Shown here one piece after another: positions 39,303-47,957 of a stretch of DNA of 64,000 nt (position 1 is its first letter; every line of letters begins with the position of its first letter). The translations under genes were made by a program, and so were the position numbers. This DNA is from Nonomuraea sp. PA05 (lineage in GTDB: Bacteria > Actinomycetota > Actinomycetes > Streptosporangiales > Streptosporangiaceae), in contig NZ_VSEY01000022.1 of assembly GCF_008086045.1 (NCBI RefSeq), forward strand, positions 124,001 to 188,000, written 5' to 3'. The notes beneath the pieces were generated by a model. It had not been told where the DNA came from and ran no database searches. It was given only the letters and a program-made list of their open reading frames with translations.

Positions 39303-40577
39303 ATGCGGATGCCATCGCGCGTGGCCGCCGGGCAGAAAGGCGTCCGGCTGCGCAGCGCGTTCCTCGTCTCGTCGGTCGGCGACTGGATCTACCGGTTCGC
39401 CGCTCCCACGCTGATCCTGCAGATCACCGGGTCCGCGCTGTCGGCGGCGCTGGCGTACGTGCTGGAGTTCATCCCGTACGTCGTCGTCGGGCTGGTCGCG
39501 GGCGTCATCGCGGACCGGTGGGACCGCCGCAGGATCCTCATCGCCTGCGACTGCCTCTCCTTCGCCATCGCGCTCGTCATCGCGATCCTGGCCGCCGCGG
39601 ACCGGCCGTCGGTGGCGCTGCTCTACCTGTGCGCCTTCCTGCTGGCCAGCGTGCGGCCCTTCTACTTCCCCGCCTTCCAGGGCTTCATCGTCGACACGGT
39701 GCCGCAGGAGCGGCTGTCCAGGATCAACGCCTGGACGCAGACCGTCGACAGCTCGCTCGGCTTCGTCGGGCCGGTCGTCGGCACCGCGTTCATCGCCGCC
39801 CTGGGGGTGCCGGTGGCGACGCTGGTCAACGCGCTGACGTTCGCGATCTCGGCGCTGCTCATCTACCAGATCGCGCACGTGCACACGCGGGTGACGCCCG
39901 CGGGCGGCGTGCGCGCCGAGCTGTCCGGCGTGGCCAGGGACTTCGTGGACGGGCTGCGCATCCTCCGCTCCATCAGGCCGATCTGGTGGGGCACCCTGCT
40001 CATGGCCGCCGCGAACTTCGCCGGCTTCGTCGTCGAAGGCAACCTCGTCTACCTCGTCCTTGAGGTGGAGGACCTGCCCGGCGTGGCGCTGGGCGTCGTG
40101 TTCGGCGCGCAGGGGCTGGGCGCGGTGCTCGGCGCGCTGGCCGCGCCCCGGCTCATCGACCGCCACCCCACCGGGCGGCTGCTCGTGGCCGGGATGGCGC
40201 TGTCGGCGCTGGCCATGGCCCTGCCCGTGGCGCTGCCCGCCGTGTGGGTGATCGCGGCGGCCTGGGCCGTGGAGGGCGTGGCCACGTCGGTGATCGTGGT
40301 GTCCTGGTTCACCGCCCGCCAGACCGTCGTGCCCGCCGACGCCATCGGCCGCGTCACCTCGGTGAGCAGGGCCGCGGCCTACGCGACCATCCCGATCGGC
40401 GCCCTGGCCGGCGGTGCGGTGGTCGGCGGCGCGCTGGCGGGGTGGGGCGGGCCGGGGCGGATGTTGTTCCTGTGCGCGGCCCTCGTGCAGACGGCGGTCG
40501 CCGTCGCCACGGCCCTGTCGCCGCTGCGCGCCATCGACCAGGCCGCACCGGCACCCACCACCTCGGGGGATCCATGA
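39303..40577 (+). CDS. MFS exporter of the RiPP cluster
   Basis: 424 residues with about 12 membrane segments. It belongs to the EntS-like/MFS_3 group: opening LRSAFLVSSVGDWIYRFAAPTLILQITGS, the loop motif ADRWDRRRILIACD between TM2 and TM3, and PALQ-like FYFPAFQGFIVDTVPQERLSRINAW. Such proteins export siderophores, antibiotics and peptides. Its stop overlaps the NOS start (ATGA). In this setting it most likely exports the modified peptide and may give self-resistance. Confidence 0.85.
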   Translation: MRMPSRVAAGQKGVRLRSAFLVSSVGDWIYRFAAPTLILQITGSALSAALAYVLEFIPYVVVGLVAGVIADRWDRRRILIACDCLSFAIALVIAILAAADRPSVALLYLCAFLLASVRPFYFPAFQGFIVDTVPQERLSRINAWTQTVDSSLGFVGPVVGTAFIAALGVPVATLVNALTFAISALLIYQIAHVHTRVTPAGGVRAELSGVARDFVDGLRILRSIRPIWWGTLLMAAANFAGFVVEGNLVYLVLEVEDLPGVALGVVFGAQGLGAVLGALAAPRLIDRHPTGRLLVAGMALSALAMALPVALPAVWVIAAAWAVEGVATSVIVVSWFTARQTVVPADAIGRVTSVSRAAAYATIPIGALAGGAVVGGALAGWGGPGRMLFLCAALVQTAVAVATALSPLRAIDQAAPAPTTSGDP

Positions 40578-41662
40578 GCGTCATCAGCCCGCCGGCCGTC
40601 GTCGTCGCCCAGGAGGCCGAGTCGTTCCTGCGCCAGTGCGCGGAGTGGCTCGGCTGGGACCACGAGCGCCACGCCCGCCGCCGCGCGGCCGTCCTGGACG
40701 AACTGGCCCGCACGGGCACCTACCGCCACACCCCCGCCGAGCTGGTCCTGGGCGCCAAGCTCGCCTGGCGCAACCACACCCGCTGCGTCGGCAAGCTGTA
40801 CTGGAAGACGCTCATGGTGCGCGACTGCCGCAGGCTCCACCACCCCGGCGCCATCGCCGCCGCCCTCACCACCCACCTGGCACGCGCCCACAACGGCGGC
40901 GCCATCCGCCCGATCATCACCGTCTTCCCGCCCGACACCCCCACCACCCCGGGGCCCCACATCGTCAGCCCCCAGCTCATCCGGTACGCGGGCTACGAAC
41001 AGCCGGACGGCACCCGCCGCGGCGACCCCGCCAACACGGCGCTCACCCGGCTGGCCCGCGAGCTGGGCTGGCGCGGCGACGGCGGCGACTTCGACCGCCT
41101 GCCGGTGCTGATCCGCGACTCCCGCGGCGACCTGACCCGCCACGACCTGCCCCCCGACGCCTGCCCCGACGTGCCGATCACCCACCCGGACCATCCCTGG
41201 TTCGCCGAGCTGGGGCTGCGCTGGTACTCCTGCCCCACGGTCTCGGACATGCGGCTGGAGATCGGCGGCGTCACCTATCCCGCCGCGCCCTTCACCGGCT
41301 GGTACGTCGGCACCGAGATCGGCACCAGGAACTTCGGCGACCGCGACCGCTACGACCTGCTGCCGGTGATCGCGCGGCGGCTGGGGCTCTCCACGGGCGA
41401 CGACCGCGGCCTCTGGAAGGACCGCGCGCTGACGGAATTGAACGTCGCGGTGCTCACCTCGTACGAGCGGGCGGGGGTGCGGATGCTCGATCACCACACG
41501 ATGGCCGACCAGTTCCACCGGTACGTGCAGGCGCGGCGGCGGGCGGGGGAGGAGGTGCACGCCGAGTGGGGCTGGATCATCCCGCCCACGGCGGCGTCGG
41601 CCACACCGGTCTTTCATGACTCCTACGACCCCGCGGTGGTCTCACCGAACTTCTTCCGTTAG
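40574..41662 (+). CDS. nos: Bacterial nitric oxide synthase, oxygenase domain
   Basis: 362 residues, the usual length for a stand-alone bacterial NOS oxygenase. The heme thiolate Cys71 is in WRNHTRCVGK. The substrate-Arg Glu248 is in GWYVGTEIGTRNFGD. DRYDLLPVIARRLGL, LWKDRALTELNVAVLTSYERAGV and DHHTMADQF are family motifs. It oxidises L-arginine via N-hydroxyarginine to citrulline and NO using borrowed reductases. In thaxtomin synthesis such an enzyme supplies NO for nitration. Here it is coupled (ATGA) to the exporter. NO could nitrate the peptide's only Tyr, or the enzyme could act on a guanidino group; both are speculation. Confidence 0.92.
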   Translation: MSVISPPAVVVAQEAESFLRQCAEWLGWDHERHARRRAAVLDELARTGTYRHTPAELVLGAKLAWRNHTRCVGKLYWKTLMVRDCRRLHHPGAIAAALTTHLARAHNGGAIRPIITVFPPDTPTTPGPHIVSPQLIRYAGYEQPDGTRRGDPANTALTRLARELGWRGDGGDFDRLPVLIRDSRGDLTRHDLPPDACPDVPITHPDHPWFAELGLRWYSCPTVSDMRLEIGGVTYPAAPFTGWYVGTEIGTRNFGDRDRYDLLPVIARRLGLSTGDDRGLWKDRALTELNVAVLTSYERAGVRMLDHHTMADQFHRYVQARRRAGEEVHAEWGWIIPPTAASATPVFHDSYDPAVVSPNFFR

Positions 41663-41675
41663 TAGCATCTCTCGG

Positions 41676-42233
41676 GTGACCGGCGAGTTATTTTCGGAAT
41701 TCATTCACCTGTCCTACCACCAGATCGAGATCCGCCCGCACGACGAAGCGGGACCGTCCTGTCCGGAGGCGTTTCCCAACGGCCTGATCGCGGTGGGCGA
41801 CGAGGAGCCGGACGGCGCGATGATCGTCACCGGCCTCGGAATGGGCCAGGTGGAGGTGACGGTGCAGCTCGCGGACGAGGAGCCGCCCCTGGATCTCGAC
41901 TCCTGGGAGGAGATCGTCGACCTTTCGATCGAATCGACGCTGGGCTCGCTGTACGTGGTCGGCCTGCTGGGAGACCTCCCCCGGAAGTTGCCGAACCTGG
42001 CGTGGAAAGGCCCGGGTTTCTATCGTCTGCGCGTGCACGCCAAAGGCCGCGATTCGTATGTGGACGGCACGGGGCTCAATCTCGAAGAACGCTATTCAAT
42101 TATCTCCTGGCCGGCCGACCCCGCGCCCGATCTCATCCACAAGGCGACCGACGCCTACGGCGCGGGGGTACGCGGCCGGGCACCTCAGACGGAGACGACG
42201 TGGCCGACGCGGAAGAACCCGTCCGGGTCGTAA
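41676..42233 (+). CDS. Conserved protein of unknown function
   Basis: 185 residues from a GTG at 41676, 14 bp after the NOS stop. It is acidic, with beta-strand-like segments: LSYHQIEIRPHDEAG, GLIAVGDEEPDGAMIVTG, GQVEVTVQLADEEPP, FYRLRVHAKGRDSYVDG and ERYSIISWPADP. The last pattern (YRLRVHA.GRD followed by WPA) recurs in small actinobacterial hypothetical proteins, but I cannot name a function. The final 16 codons overlap the 3' end of the convergent oxidase gene. GC content is lower than in the neighbours (for example around 42080). It could be part of the RiPP cluster (immunity?), but that is a guess. Confidence 0.65.
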   Translation: MTGELFSEFIHLSYHQIEIRPHDEAGPSCPEAFPNGLIAVGDEEPDGAMIVTGLGMGQVEVTVQLADEEPPLDLDSWEEIVDLSIESTLGSLYVVGLLGDLPRKLPNLAWKGPGFYRLRVHAKGRDSYVDGTGLNLEERYSIISWPADPAPDLIHKATDAYGAGVRGRAPQTETTWPTRKNPSGS

Positions 42234-43483
42234 GCCCGCTTGACCTCGCGCAGCCGCCCGTAGTCCACCCCGGTGTACGCGGCGGCCGTCCGCGACGGGT
42301 CGGCCAGGAAGTTCAGGAACGTCCCGCCGTTGGCGTGCGGCCGCAGCTCCTCGGCCAGCCCCGGCACCACGGTGTCCACGATGACCGACAGCTTGGTGGA
42401 GCGGTGGCTCACCGGACCGGCGTCCGAAGCAGGGCGTGCCATGGCGCCGCCCCAGTGCCTGATCTCGACCGTCTGCGCGTGCTCGGCGGCCCGCACCAGC
42501 GCGGAGACGACCTCGTCGGGCACGGCGTCGAACATGTCCATGTGCCGGTTCGGCGTCCCGCCCATGGCGGCGCCCCCGTAGGCGGTGGTGCGGGTCTCGT
42601 CGAGCACCGCCGGTCCGGCCGCCTGGAACAGTGGCGCGAGCAGCCGCCGGGCCTCCTCGGCCGCTCCGGCGTACAGGACCTTGAGCATGACCACGTGCCT
42701 GCCGCGCACCGCGGCCGGGGTCTGCTCGTCGGCGGGCATGCGCTTGAGCACGATCGCGGTGCTGATCTCGTCGGGGGCCTGGTCGATCCAGGTCCGGTAC
42801 GCCTTCAGCGTCCGCTCCGCCACCTCGATCGGGAAGTACACGAACCCGGCGAACACCTCGGAGACCGGGTAGAGCCGGAACTCCAGCGAGGTGACGACGC
42901 CGAACCCGCCACCGCCGCCGCGCAGCGCCCAGAACAGCTCGGGGTGGCTGTCGGGGCTCGCGGTCACCTGCCGGCCGTCCGCCAGCAGCACCTCGGCGCG
43001 CAGCACGCTGTCGGCGGCGAACCCGTGCTTGCGGGCCAGCCAGCCGAGCCCGCCGCCGAGCGTGTAGCCGGTGACGCCGACCGACGGCGCGGAGCCGGAC
43101 AGCGGGGCCAGGCCGAACGGGGCGGCGGCGGCGATGACCTCGCTCCAGCGCGCGCCAGGCCCGACGCGGGCGATCCGGCGGGCCGGGTCCACCAGGACCG
43201 ACGCCATGGGGGAGGTCTTGACGAGGATGCCGCCGTCGCAGGGGGCGTGCGTGCCGTGCCCGGTGGACTGGACCGCGAACGGGACGCCGTGGGCGCGGGC
43301 GGCCAGCAGCGCGATCCGGATGTCGGCGGCGCTCTGCGCCTCGGCGATCAGGGCCGGGCGGGAGTCCACGGCGGGGTTCAGCGAGCGGCGGGCCTCGTCG
43401 TAGCCGGCGTCGCCGGGCAGGTGCACGGTGCAGGTGAAGCCGGGGAGGCGGATGTCGTCCTGGAGGATGTACGGCTGGCTCAT
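42185..43483 (-). CDS. FAD-linked oxidoreductase, BBE/PCMH family
   Basis: 432 residues. The FAD-binding PCMH domain (about 40-215) has His76 in STGHGTHAP, the likely 8-alpha-histidyl FAD link. The second, cysteinyl attachment site is absent, with GSAPSVGVTGYTLGGG holding Ala where bicovalent members have Cys. The C-terminal BBE motif YGRLREVKRAYDPDGFFR is present. Such enzymes oxidise sugars, alkaloids or peptide and polyketide intermediates. The ATG at 43483 has AGAAGGG upstream. It is convergent with the RiPP operon, so membership in that cluster is possible but unproven. Confidence 0.85.
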   Translation of the reverse strand: MSQPYILQDDIRLPGFTCTVHLPGDAGYDEARRSLNPAVDSRPALIAEAQSAADIRIALLAARAHGVPFAVQSTGHGTHAPCDGGILVKTSPMASVLVDPARRIARVGPGARWSEVIAAAAPFGLAPLSGSAPSVGVTGYTLGGGLGWLARKHGFAADSVLRAEVLLADGRQVTASPDSHPELFWALRGGGGGFGVVTSLEFRLYPVSEVFAGFVYFPIEVAERTLKAYRTWIDQAPDEISTAIVLKRMPADEQTPAAVRGRHVVMLKVLYAGAAEEARRLLAPLFQAAGPAVLDETRTTAYGGAAMGGTPNRHMDMFDAVPDEVVSALVRAAEHAQTVEIRHWGGAMARPASDAGPVSHRSTKLSVIVDTVVPGLAEELRPHANGGTFLNFLADPSRTAAAYTGVDYGRLREVKRAYDPDGFFRVGHVVSV

Positions 43484-43686
43484 CTGTCTGACCCTTCTGT
43501 TCTCTGCGTCTGAGATCAGAGTGCTGGAGGGCGCTTACGGTCGCGTTCCCGTCGGCTTACCGCCGCCCTTAAGGTCTCCAGGATCTTGCGGAAGGGCTGG
43601 TCGCACATCGTCCGGACGTATCCGCCCCGGCTACGCCGCCCGTCGTACGTGGCAGGGGCGCGTACCGCACCGGGGGGACTTTCGGG

Positions 43687-43705
43687 TTAGGTAAGGCTAA
43701 TCTAA
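43687..43705 (+). promoter_or_regulatory. Iron box (DmdR/IdeR operator)
   Basis: TTAGGTAAGGCTAATCTAA matches the 19-bp consensus TTAGGTTAGSCTAACCTAA at all but two positions. It lies 36 bp before the siderophore-binding protein start. The gene should be derepressed in low iron. Confidence 0.9.
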
Positions 43706-43741
43706 TATGCCGACCACAAGGCTGTCTCATGAGGAGAACCC

Positions 43742-44776
43742 ATGGCCAAACTCCCGCGACGCTCCCTCGTCGCCCTCGGCGCCGCCGCCTTGATCGGGGT
43801 CAGCGCCTGCGGTGCGCCGGCCCCGCCGCCCGCCTCCTCTCCCACCGCGCAGGCTGCCACGTCACAGGGTCCCTGGACCTGGACCGACGACCGCGGCAAG
43901 AACGTCTCCCTGCCGCAGCGCCCCCAGCGCGTCGTGGCCCAGTCGGCCGCCGCCGCCGCGCTGTGGGACTTCGGCGTGCGGCCCGTCGGGGTGTTCGGGC
44001 CGCACAAGCTCAAGGACGGCGGGCGCGACCCCGAGGTGGGCGAGGTCGACATCACCAAGGTGGAGTCGATCGGGAACGTGTGGGGCGAGTTCAACGTCGA
44101 GAAGTACGCCGCGCTCCAGCCTGACCTGCTGGTGGCGGGCATGTACGTCAAGGACGCGCTCTGGTACGTCCCCGAGCAGTCCGTCGCGGCGGTCGACCAG
44201 ATCGCCCCGAGCGTCGGCGTGCAGCTCAGCGGCAAGCCCCTGGTGCAGATCATCGAGAGGTACGGCCAGCTCGCCGCCGCACTCGGCGCGGACCTGAACG
44301 CGGCGCCCGTGGCCGAGGCCAAGAAGCGCTTCGAGGACGCCAGTGCCGCGCTGAAGAAGCTCGCCACCGACAAGCCCGACCTCAGCGTCATGGTCATCAC
44401 CGGCACGCCCGAGTCCCTCTACGTGGCCTACCTGCCTGACCATCCCGACATCAAGTACTGGGGTGACGACCTGGGGCTGAAGATCGTCCATCCGGAGCGG
44501 CCGACGGAGAGCGAGGGCGGCTTCTGGGAGGTGCTGAGCTGGGAGAACGCTGACAAGTACCAGGCCGACGTGATCCTCGTGGACGCCCGCTCCCAGTCGA
44601 TGAAGATCGAGGAGATGGCCAAGAAGCCCACCTGGGCCAAGCTGCCCGCCGTCAAGGCCGGCCAGCTCTACCCGTGGCACGCCGCCGAGCGCTACAGCTA
44701 CCTCGGCTACGCCAAGGTCATGGAGGAGCTGGCGGCCGAGCTGGGCAAGGCGCGCGACGACGTCGTCAAGGAGTGA
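43742..44776 (+). CDS. Iron-siderophore ABC transporter substrate-binding lipoprotein
   Basis: 344 residues of the FecB/periplasmic-binding family. The lipobox VSAC is near residue 23. The N-lobe opens VSLPQRPQRVVAQSAAAAALWDFGVRPVG, and EKYAALQPDLLVAGMY and a C-lobe ending YSYLGYAKVMEELAAEL follow. It binds a ferric siderophore outside the membrane. No permease or ATPase gene adjoins it, so it depends on transporters elsewhere. GAGGAG precedes the ATG, and an iron box controls it. Its 3' end overlaps the convergent phosphoesterase by 11 bp. Confidence 0.9.
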   Translation: MAKLPRRSLVALGAAALIGVSACGAPAPPPASSPTAQAATSQGPWTWTDDRGKNVSLPQRPQRVVAQSAAAAALWDFGVRPVGVFGPHKLKDGGRDPEVGEVDITKVESIGNVWGEFNVEKYAALQPDLLVAGMYVKDALWYVPEQSVAAVDQIAPSVGVQLSGKPLVQIIERYGQLAAALGADLNAAPVAEAKKRFEDASAALKKLATDKPDLSVMVITGTPESLYVAYLPDHPDIKYWGDDLGLKIVHPERPTESEGGFWEVLSWENADKYQADVILVDARSQSMKIEEMAKKPTWAKLPAVKAGQLYPWHAAERYSYLGYAKVMEELAAELGKARDDVVKE

Positions 44777-45263
44777 CGGGCACGATCTCGGCGCCGGTCA
44801 GGGCGCCGCGCTCGATCGTGAGCAGGCCCAGCGTGCCGTGCGGCTGGCGGCGGCGGTCGGTGGGGGAGCCCGGGTTGAAGATGCGCAGGCCGTCGCCCGA
44901 CTCGTCCAGCGGGATGTGCGAGTGACCGAAGACGACCAGGTCCGCGTGCGGGAAGCGGCGCCGCATGCGGGCCAGGCGGCCCTTGGCCGGGCCGCTGTCG
45001 TGGATCATGCCGACGCGCAGCCCGTCCAGGGTCAGCTCCAGTGTCTCCGGCGCCTCCACGTCCTGGCCGTCGTTGTTGCCCTTCACGACGTGGACGGGCG
45101 CGTACGCGGCCAGCTCGGCCAGCACCGACGGCACGCAGACGTCGCCCGCGTGCAGGATCACGTCCGCGCCGCGCAGATGCTCGGCCACCCGGGGCGGGCA
45201 CCCGTGCCAGCGCCTCGGCGCGTGCGTGTCGGAGATGGCGACGACCTTCACCCCGTCACCCAT
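44766..45263 (-). CDS. YfcE/MJ0936-type metallophosphoesterase
   Basis: 165 residues. All metal-binding motifs of the calcineurin-like family are visible: ISDTHA, HAGDVC, KGNNDG, MIHDSG and FGHSHIPL, then NPGSPTDRR. Small proteins of this group hydrolyse phosphodiesters with two divalent metals. The substrate is unknown. The ATG at 45263 follows GGAG at normal distance. It is not obviously linked to its neighbours. Confidence 0.88.
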   Translation of the reverse strand: MGDGVKVVAISDTHAPRRWHGCPPRVAEHLRGADVILHAGDVCVPSVLAELAAYAPVHVVKGNNDGQDVEAPETLELTLDGLRVGMIHDSGPAKGRLARMRRRFPHADLVVFGHSHIPLDESGDGLRIFNPGSPTDRRRQPHGTLGLLTIERGALTGAEIVPVTP

Positions 45264-45282
45264 GCCCGCTCCACGGGCACTC

Positions 45283-45996
45283 TCACCCGGCGTAGAGCTC
45301 CTCGAGCCACGCCCGCCACCGCGGCCCCTGCCCCTCCCCGCCCTCGAACAGCAGATGCGAGGCGATCATGGTCCCGCCGAACCCCTGCATGAACCGGTAC
45401 ATGGCCGCCCCGGAGCGGACCCCGAGCGTCTGGGAGTCGCGGTGGTACACGACGCCCTCGACACCGCCGATCTCCACCCGTTCGCCCACGGCGGGCACCC
45501 CGCCGGCGGCGGCGTACAGCCGCTCCCAGGCGTCCGCCCAGTCGGAGACCGGCGGCCCGAACTCGGTGACCGGCGTCGCCGCCCGTCCCGCGAAGTGGCC
45601 GAGGTACTCCACCAGCGTCGCGAAGTACAGCCCCAGGCCCCTGGACATCGCCTCGAACTCGTCCTGCCAGTCGTCCCCCGGCAGGAACCCGCTGGTCACC
45701 ATGCGGATCAGGGTGCTGCCCCGCTCCCGGCCCTCGATCAGGAACTCGTAGGCGACGAACCGCCCGTCGTCCGCCTTGTCGCTGGAGTGGGCGAGGTGGC
45801 GGAGCGGCTCGGCGGCGGTGACGGTGGACGGCGGCAGGTCGAACGCGCCGAACGCGGTGCGCACGACCCCCTCGGCCACCTCGGTGCGGCCCATGAACCA
45901 GGAGTCGATGCCCGGCCCCGTCGAGATGGCGTCCCAGACCTCCTCGGGGGTGGCGCCGACCGTGGCCTCCATCGGCAGCTCGAAGTCGCGGCCCAC
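45283..45996 (-). CDS. SRPBCC/AHSA1-domain protein
   Basis: 237 residues. The START-like AHSA1 fold is seen in the first 150 residues (ATVGATPEEVWDAISTGPGIDSWFMG, LIRMVTSGFL). An extra C-terminal domain of about 80 residues (PVGERVEIGGVEGVVYHRDSQTLGV) is characteristic of an actinobacterial subgroup. The start is a GTG at 45996, one base after the upstream HTH gene's stop and behind GAAGGAG, so the two form an operon. AHSA1 proteins with ArsR-like partners often respond to or bind small hydrophobic compounds; the ligand is unknown. Confidence 0.85.
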   Translation of the reverse strand: MGRDFELPMEATVGATPEEVWDAISTGPGIDSWFMGRTEVAEGVVRTAFGAFDLPPSTVTAAEPLRHLAHSSDKADDGRFVAYEFLIEGRERGSTLIRMVTSGFLPGDDWQDEFEAMSRGLGLYFATLVEYLGHFAGRAATPVTEFGPPVSDWADAWERLYAAAGGVPAVGERVEIGGVEGVVYHRDSQTLGVRSGAAMYRFMQGFGGTMIASHLLFEGGEGQGPRWRAWLEELYAG

Positions 45997-45997
45997 C

Positions 45998-46591
45998 TCA
46001 GTGCTCCTTCTTGCCGTTCACGGAGGGGTGGACGGCGACGATCAGCCGGTGATCGCGCCCGCCCGCAGCGGACTCGTCGTGATATTTCCCGACCAGCGCG
46101 GTGACGCACTGGGCCAGCTCCTCGGCGAACGCCGCCCGGTCGGCCGCCGACGCGAAGCGCACCTCGCCGTCGATGGCGAACGTCGCCACCCGCTTCTGCG
46201 CCTTCGCCGCGCCGGTGATGAGCGTGCCGACGTCGCGGACGAGCTGCGCCGCCAGCGCCAGCAGCCAGCGGGCCGACAGCCGGTCGGGCGACCTGGCGGG
46301 ATCGGGCTGCACGGCGGCCAGCGCAGTGGGGGAGATGACGAACGAGGCCGCCGTCGCCTGCATGACGCGCTCGGTGACGTTGCCCTTCTTGCGCTCCTCG
46401 ACCAGCTCCACCAGGCCGTGGCGCTCCAGCGTGCGCAGATGGTAGTTGACCTTCTGCCTGGCCAGCCCGACCTTGGCCGCCAGCGAGGTGGCCGAGCCCG
46501 GCTGCACCAGCTCGGCCAGCAGCCTCGACCGCATCGGGTCGAGGGAGGCCTCGGCCGCGGCGGCGTCCTCGATCACGGCCACTTCGTCCAT
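45998..46591 (-). CDS. ArsR-like winged-helix regulator
   Basis: 197 residues. The N-terminal winged helix has DPMRSRLLAELV, SATSLAAKVGLARQKVNYHLRTLERHGLVELVEERKKGNV. The C-terminal half (LLALAAQLVRDVGTLITGAAKAQKRV...) is a helical sensing domain with no clear metal-binding cysteines. It is followed directly by the AHSA1 gene, a common pairing in which the regulator controls the pair. ATG at 46591. Confidence 0.85.
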   Translation of the reverse strand: MDEVAVIEDAAAAEASLDPMRSRLLAELVQPGSATSLAAKVGLARQKVNYHLRTLERHGLVELVEERKKGNVTERVMQATAASFVISPTALAAVQPDPARSPDRLSARWLLALAAQLVRDVGTLITGAAKAQKRVATFAIDGEVRFASAADRAAFAEELAQCVTALVGKYHDESAAGGRDHRLIVAVHPSVNGKKEH

Positions 46592-46622
46592 GGGGGAACG
46601 ATGGCACCGAAAAAAATCATTG

Positions 46623-47858
46623 TCAAGACAGGCGGGCCGCCCGCTCCTCCAGGTAGCGCTGCTCGGGCAGGCTCGTGGTCAGCCGCGCGGCCTCCCGGTA
46701 CGCGGCCACCGCCCCCTCCGCGTCGCCGTCCATCTCCAGCAGGTGCGCCCGCACGGCCGCCAGCCGGTGATGCCCGGCCATCCGCTCGTCGCCGGCCAGC
46801 TCGCCGAGCACGCCGAGCCCCGCGCGCGGCCCGTGCACCATGGCCGTGGCCACCGCCTGGTTGAGCCGGACGACCGGGTTGTCCTCGATGCCCGCCAGCA
46901 CCCCGTACAGCGCCAGGATCTGTGGCCAGTCCGTCTCCCCGGCGGCCGGCGCCTCGTCGTGCACGGCCGCGATGGCCGCCTGGAGCTGGTAAGGCCCCAC
47001 CGCCGTCGAGGACAGTGCCTTGGTGACCAGCTCCACCCCCTCCGCCACCAGCCGCCGGTCCCACAGGCCGCGGTCCTGCTCGGCCAGGGGGATCAGCCGC
47101 CCGCCCGCGTCCGTACGGGCGGGGCGGCGCGCCTCGGTGAGCAGCATGAGCGCCAGCAGCCCCATGATCTCCCCGTCGCCGGGCAGCAGCCGCAGCACCG
47201 CCCTGGTCAGCCGGATCGCCTCACCCGTCAGCTCCGCCCGGTGCAGCTCCGGCCCCGACGTGGCCGTGTAACCCTCGTTGAAGATCAGGTACAGCACGTG
47301 CAGCACCACCCGCAGCCGCTCGTCCCGCTCGCCCTCCGGCGGCATCCTGAACTCCGCCCCGGTGGCCTTGATCCGCTGCTTGGCCCGGCTGATGCGCTGC
47401 CCCATCGTCGCCTCGGGCACCAGGAACGCGCCGGCGATCTGCGCCGTCGTCAGCCCGCCCACCGCCCGCAGCGTCAGCGCCAGCTGCGAGGTCACCGACA
47501 GGGCCGGATGGCAGCACAGGAACAGCAGCGTCAGCGTGTCGTCATGATCGCCCGACCGCTCCTCGCCCGGCGCCGGCGCCAGCAGCTCGTCGGCCGCCAC
47601 GCCGACCGCCACGCTCTCCTCGCGCCGCCGGCGCGCGTGCTCGCTGCGCACGTGGTCGACGACCCGCCGCGCGGCCACGGTGACCAGCCAGCCGCGCGGG
47701 TTGTCCGGCACGCCGTCCCTCGGCCACTGCACGGACGCGTCGAGCAGCGCCTCCTGCACGGCGTCCTCGCACATGTCGAACTGCTCGTAGCGGCGTACCA
47801 GCGTGCCCAGCACCTGCGGCGCCAGCTCCCGCAGCAGCCCCTCGACGGCGACCGCCAT
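46623..47858 (-). CDS. ECF42-type sigma factor with C-terminal extension
   Basis: 411 residues. Sigma region 2 has RYEQFDMCEDAVQEALLDA and NPRGWLVTVAARRVVDHVR. Region 4 has LTLRAVGGLTTAQIAGAFLVPEATMGQRISRAKQRI. The long extension (DUF6596/TPR-like) carries the family signature DAGGRLIPLAEQDRGLWDRRLVAEGVEL split over GLWDR. ECF42 genes normally sit beside DGPF (YCII-like) protein genes; none is present here. The ATG at 47858 is preferred to the TTG just upstream. Confidence 0.88.
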   Translation of the reverse strand: MAVAVEGLLRELAPQVLGTLVRRYEQFDMCEDAVQEALLDASVQWPRDGVPDNPRGWLVTVAARRVVDHVRSEHARRRREESVAVGVAADELLAPAPGEERSGDHDDTLTLLFLCCHPALSVTSQLALTLRAVGGLTTAQIAGAFLVPEATMGQRISRAKQRIKATGAEFRMPPEGERDERLRVVLHVLYLIFNEGYTATSGPELHRAELTGEAIRLTRAVLRLLPGDGEIMGLLALMLLTEARRPARTDAGGRLIPLAEQDRGLWDRRLVAEGVELVTKALSSTAVGPYQLQAAIAAVHDEAPAAGETDWPQILALYGVLAGIEDNPVVRLNQAVATAMVHGPRAGLGVLGELAGDERMAGHHRLAAVRAHLLEMDGDAEGAVAAYREAARLTTSLPEQRYLEERAARLS

Positions 47859-47957
47859 CAAAGCGCCGCCGGCGACGTCCTGATCGTCAGCATGTCCCTC
47901 ATCCTAGGGGCGGCCGCCGCCTCAGGCCGATCACCGCCGCCTCGCTAGGCTCGTGCC

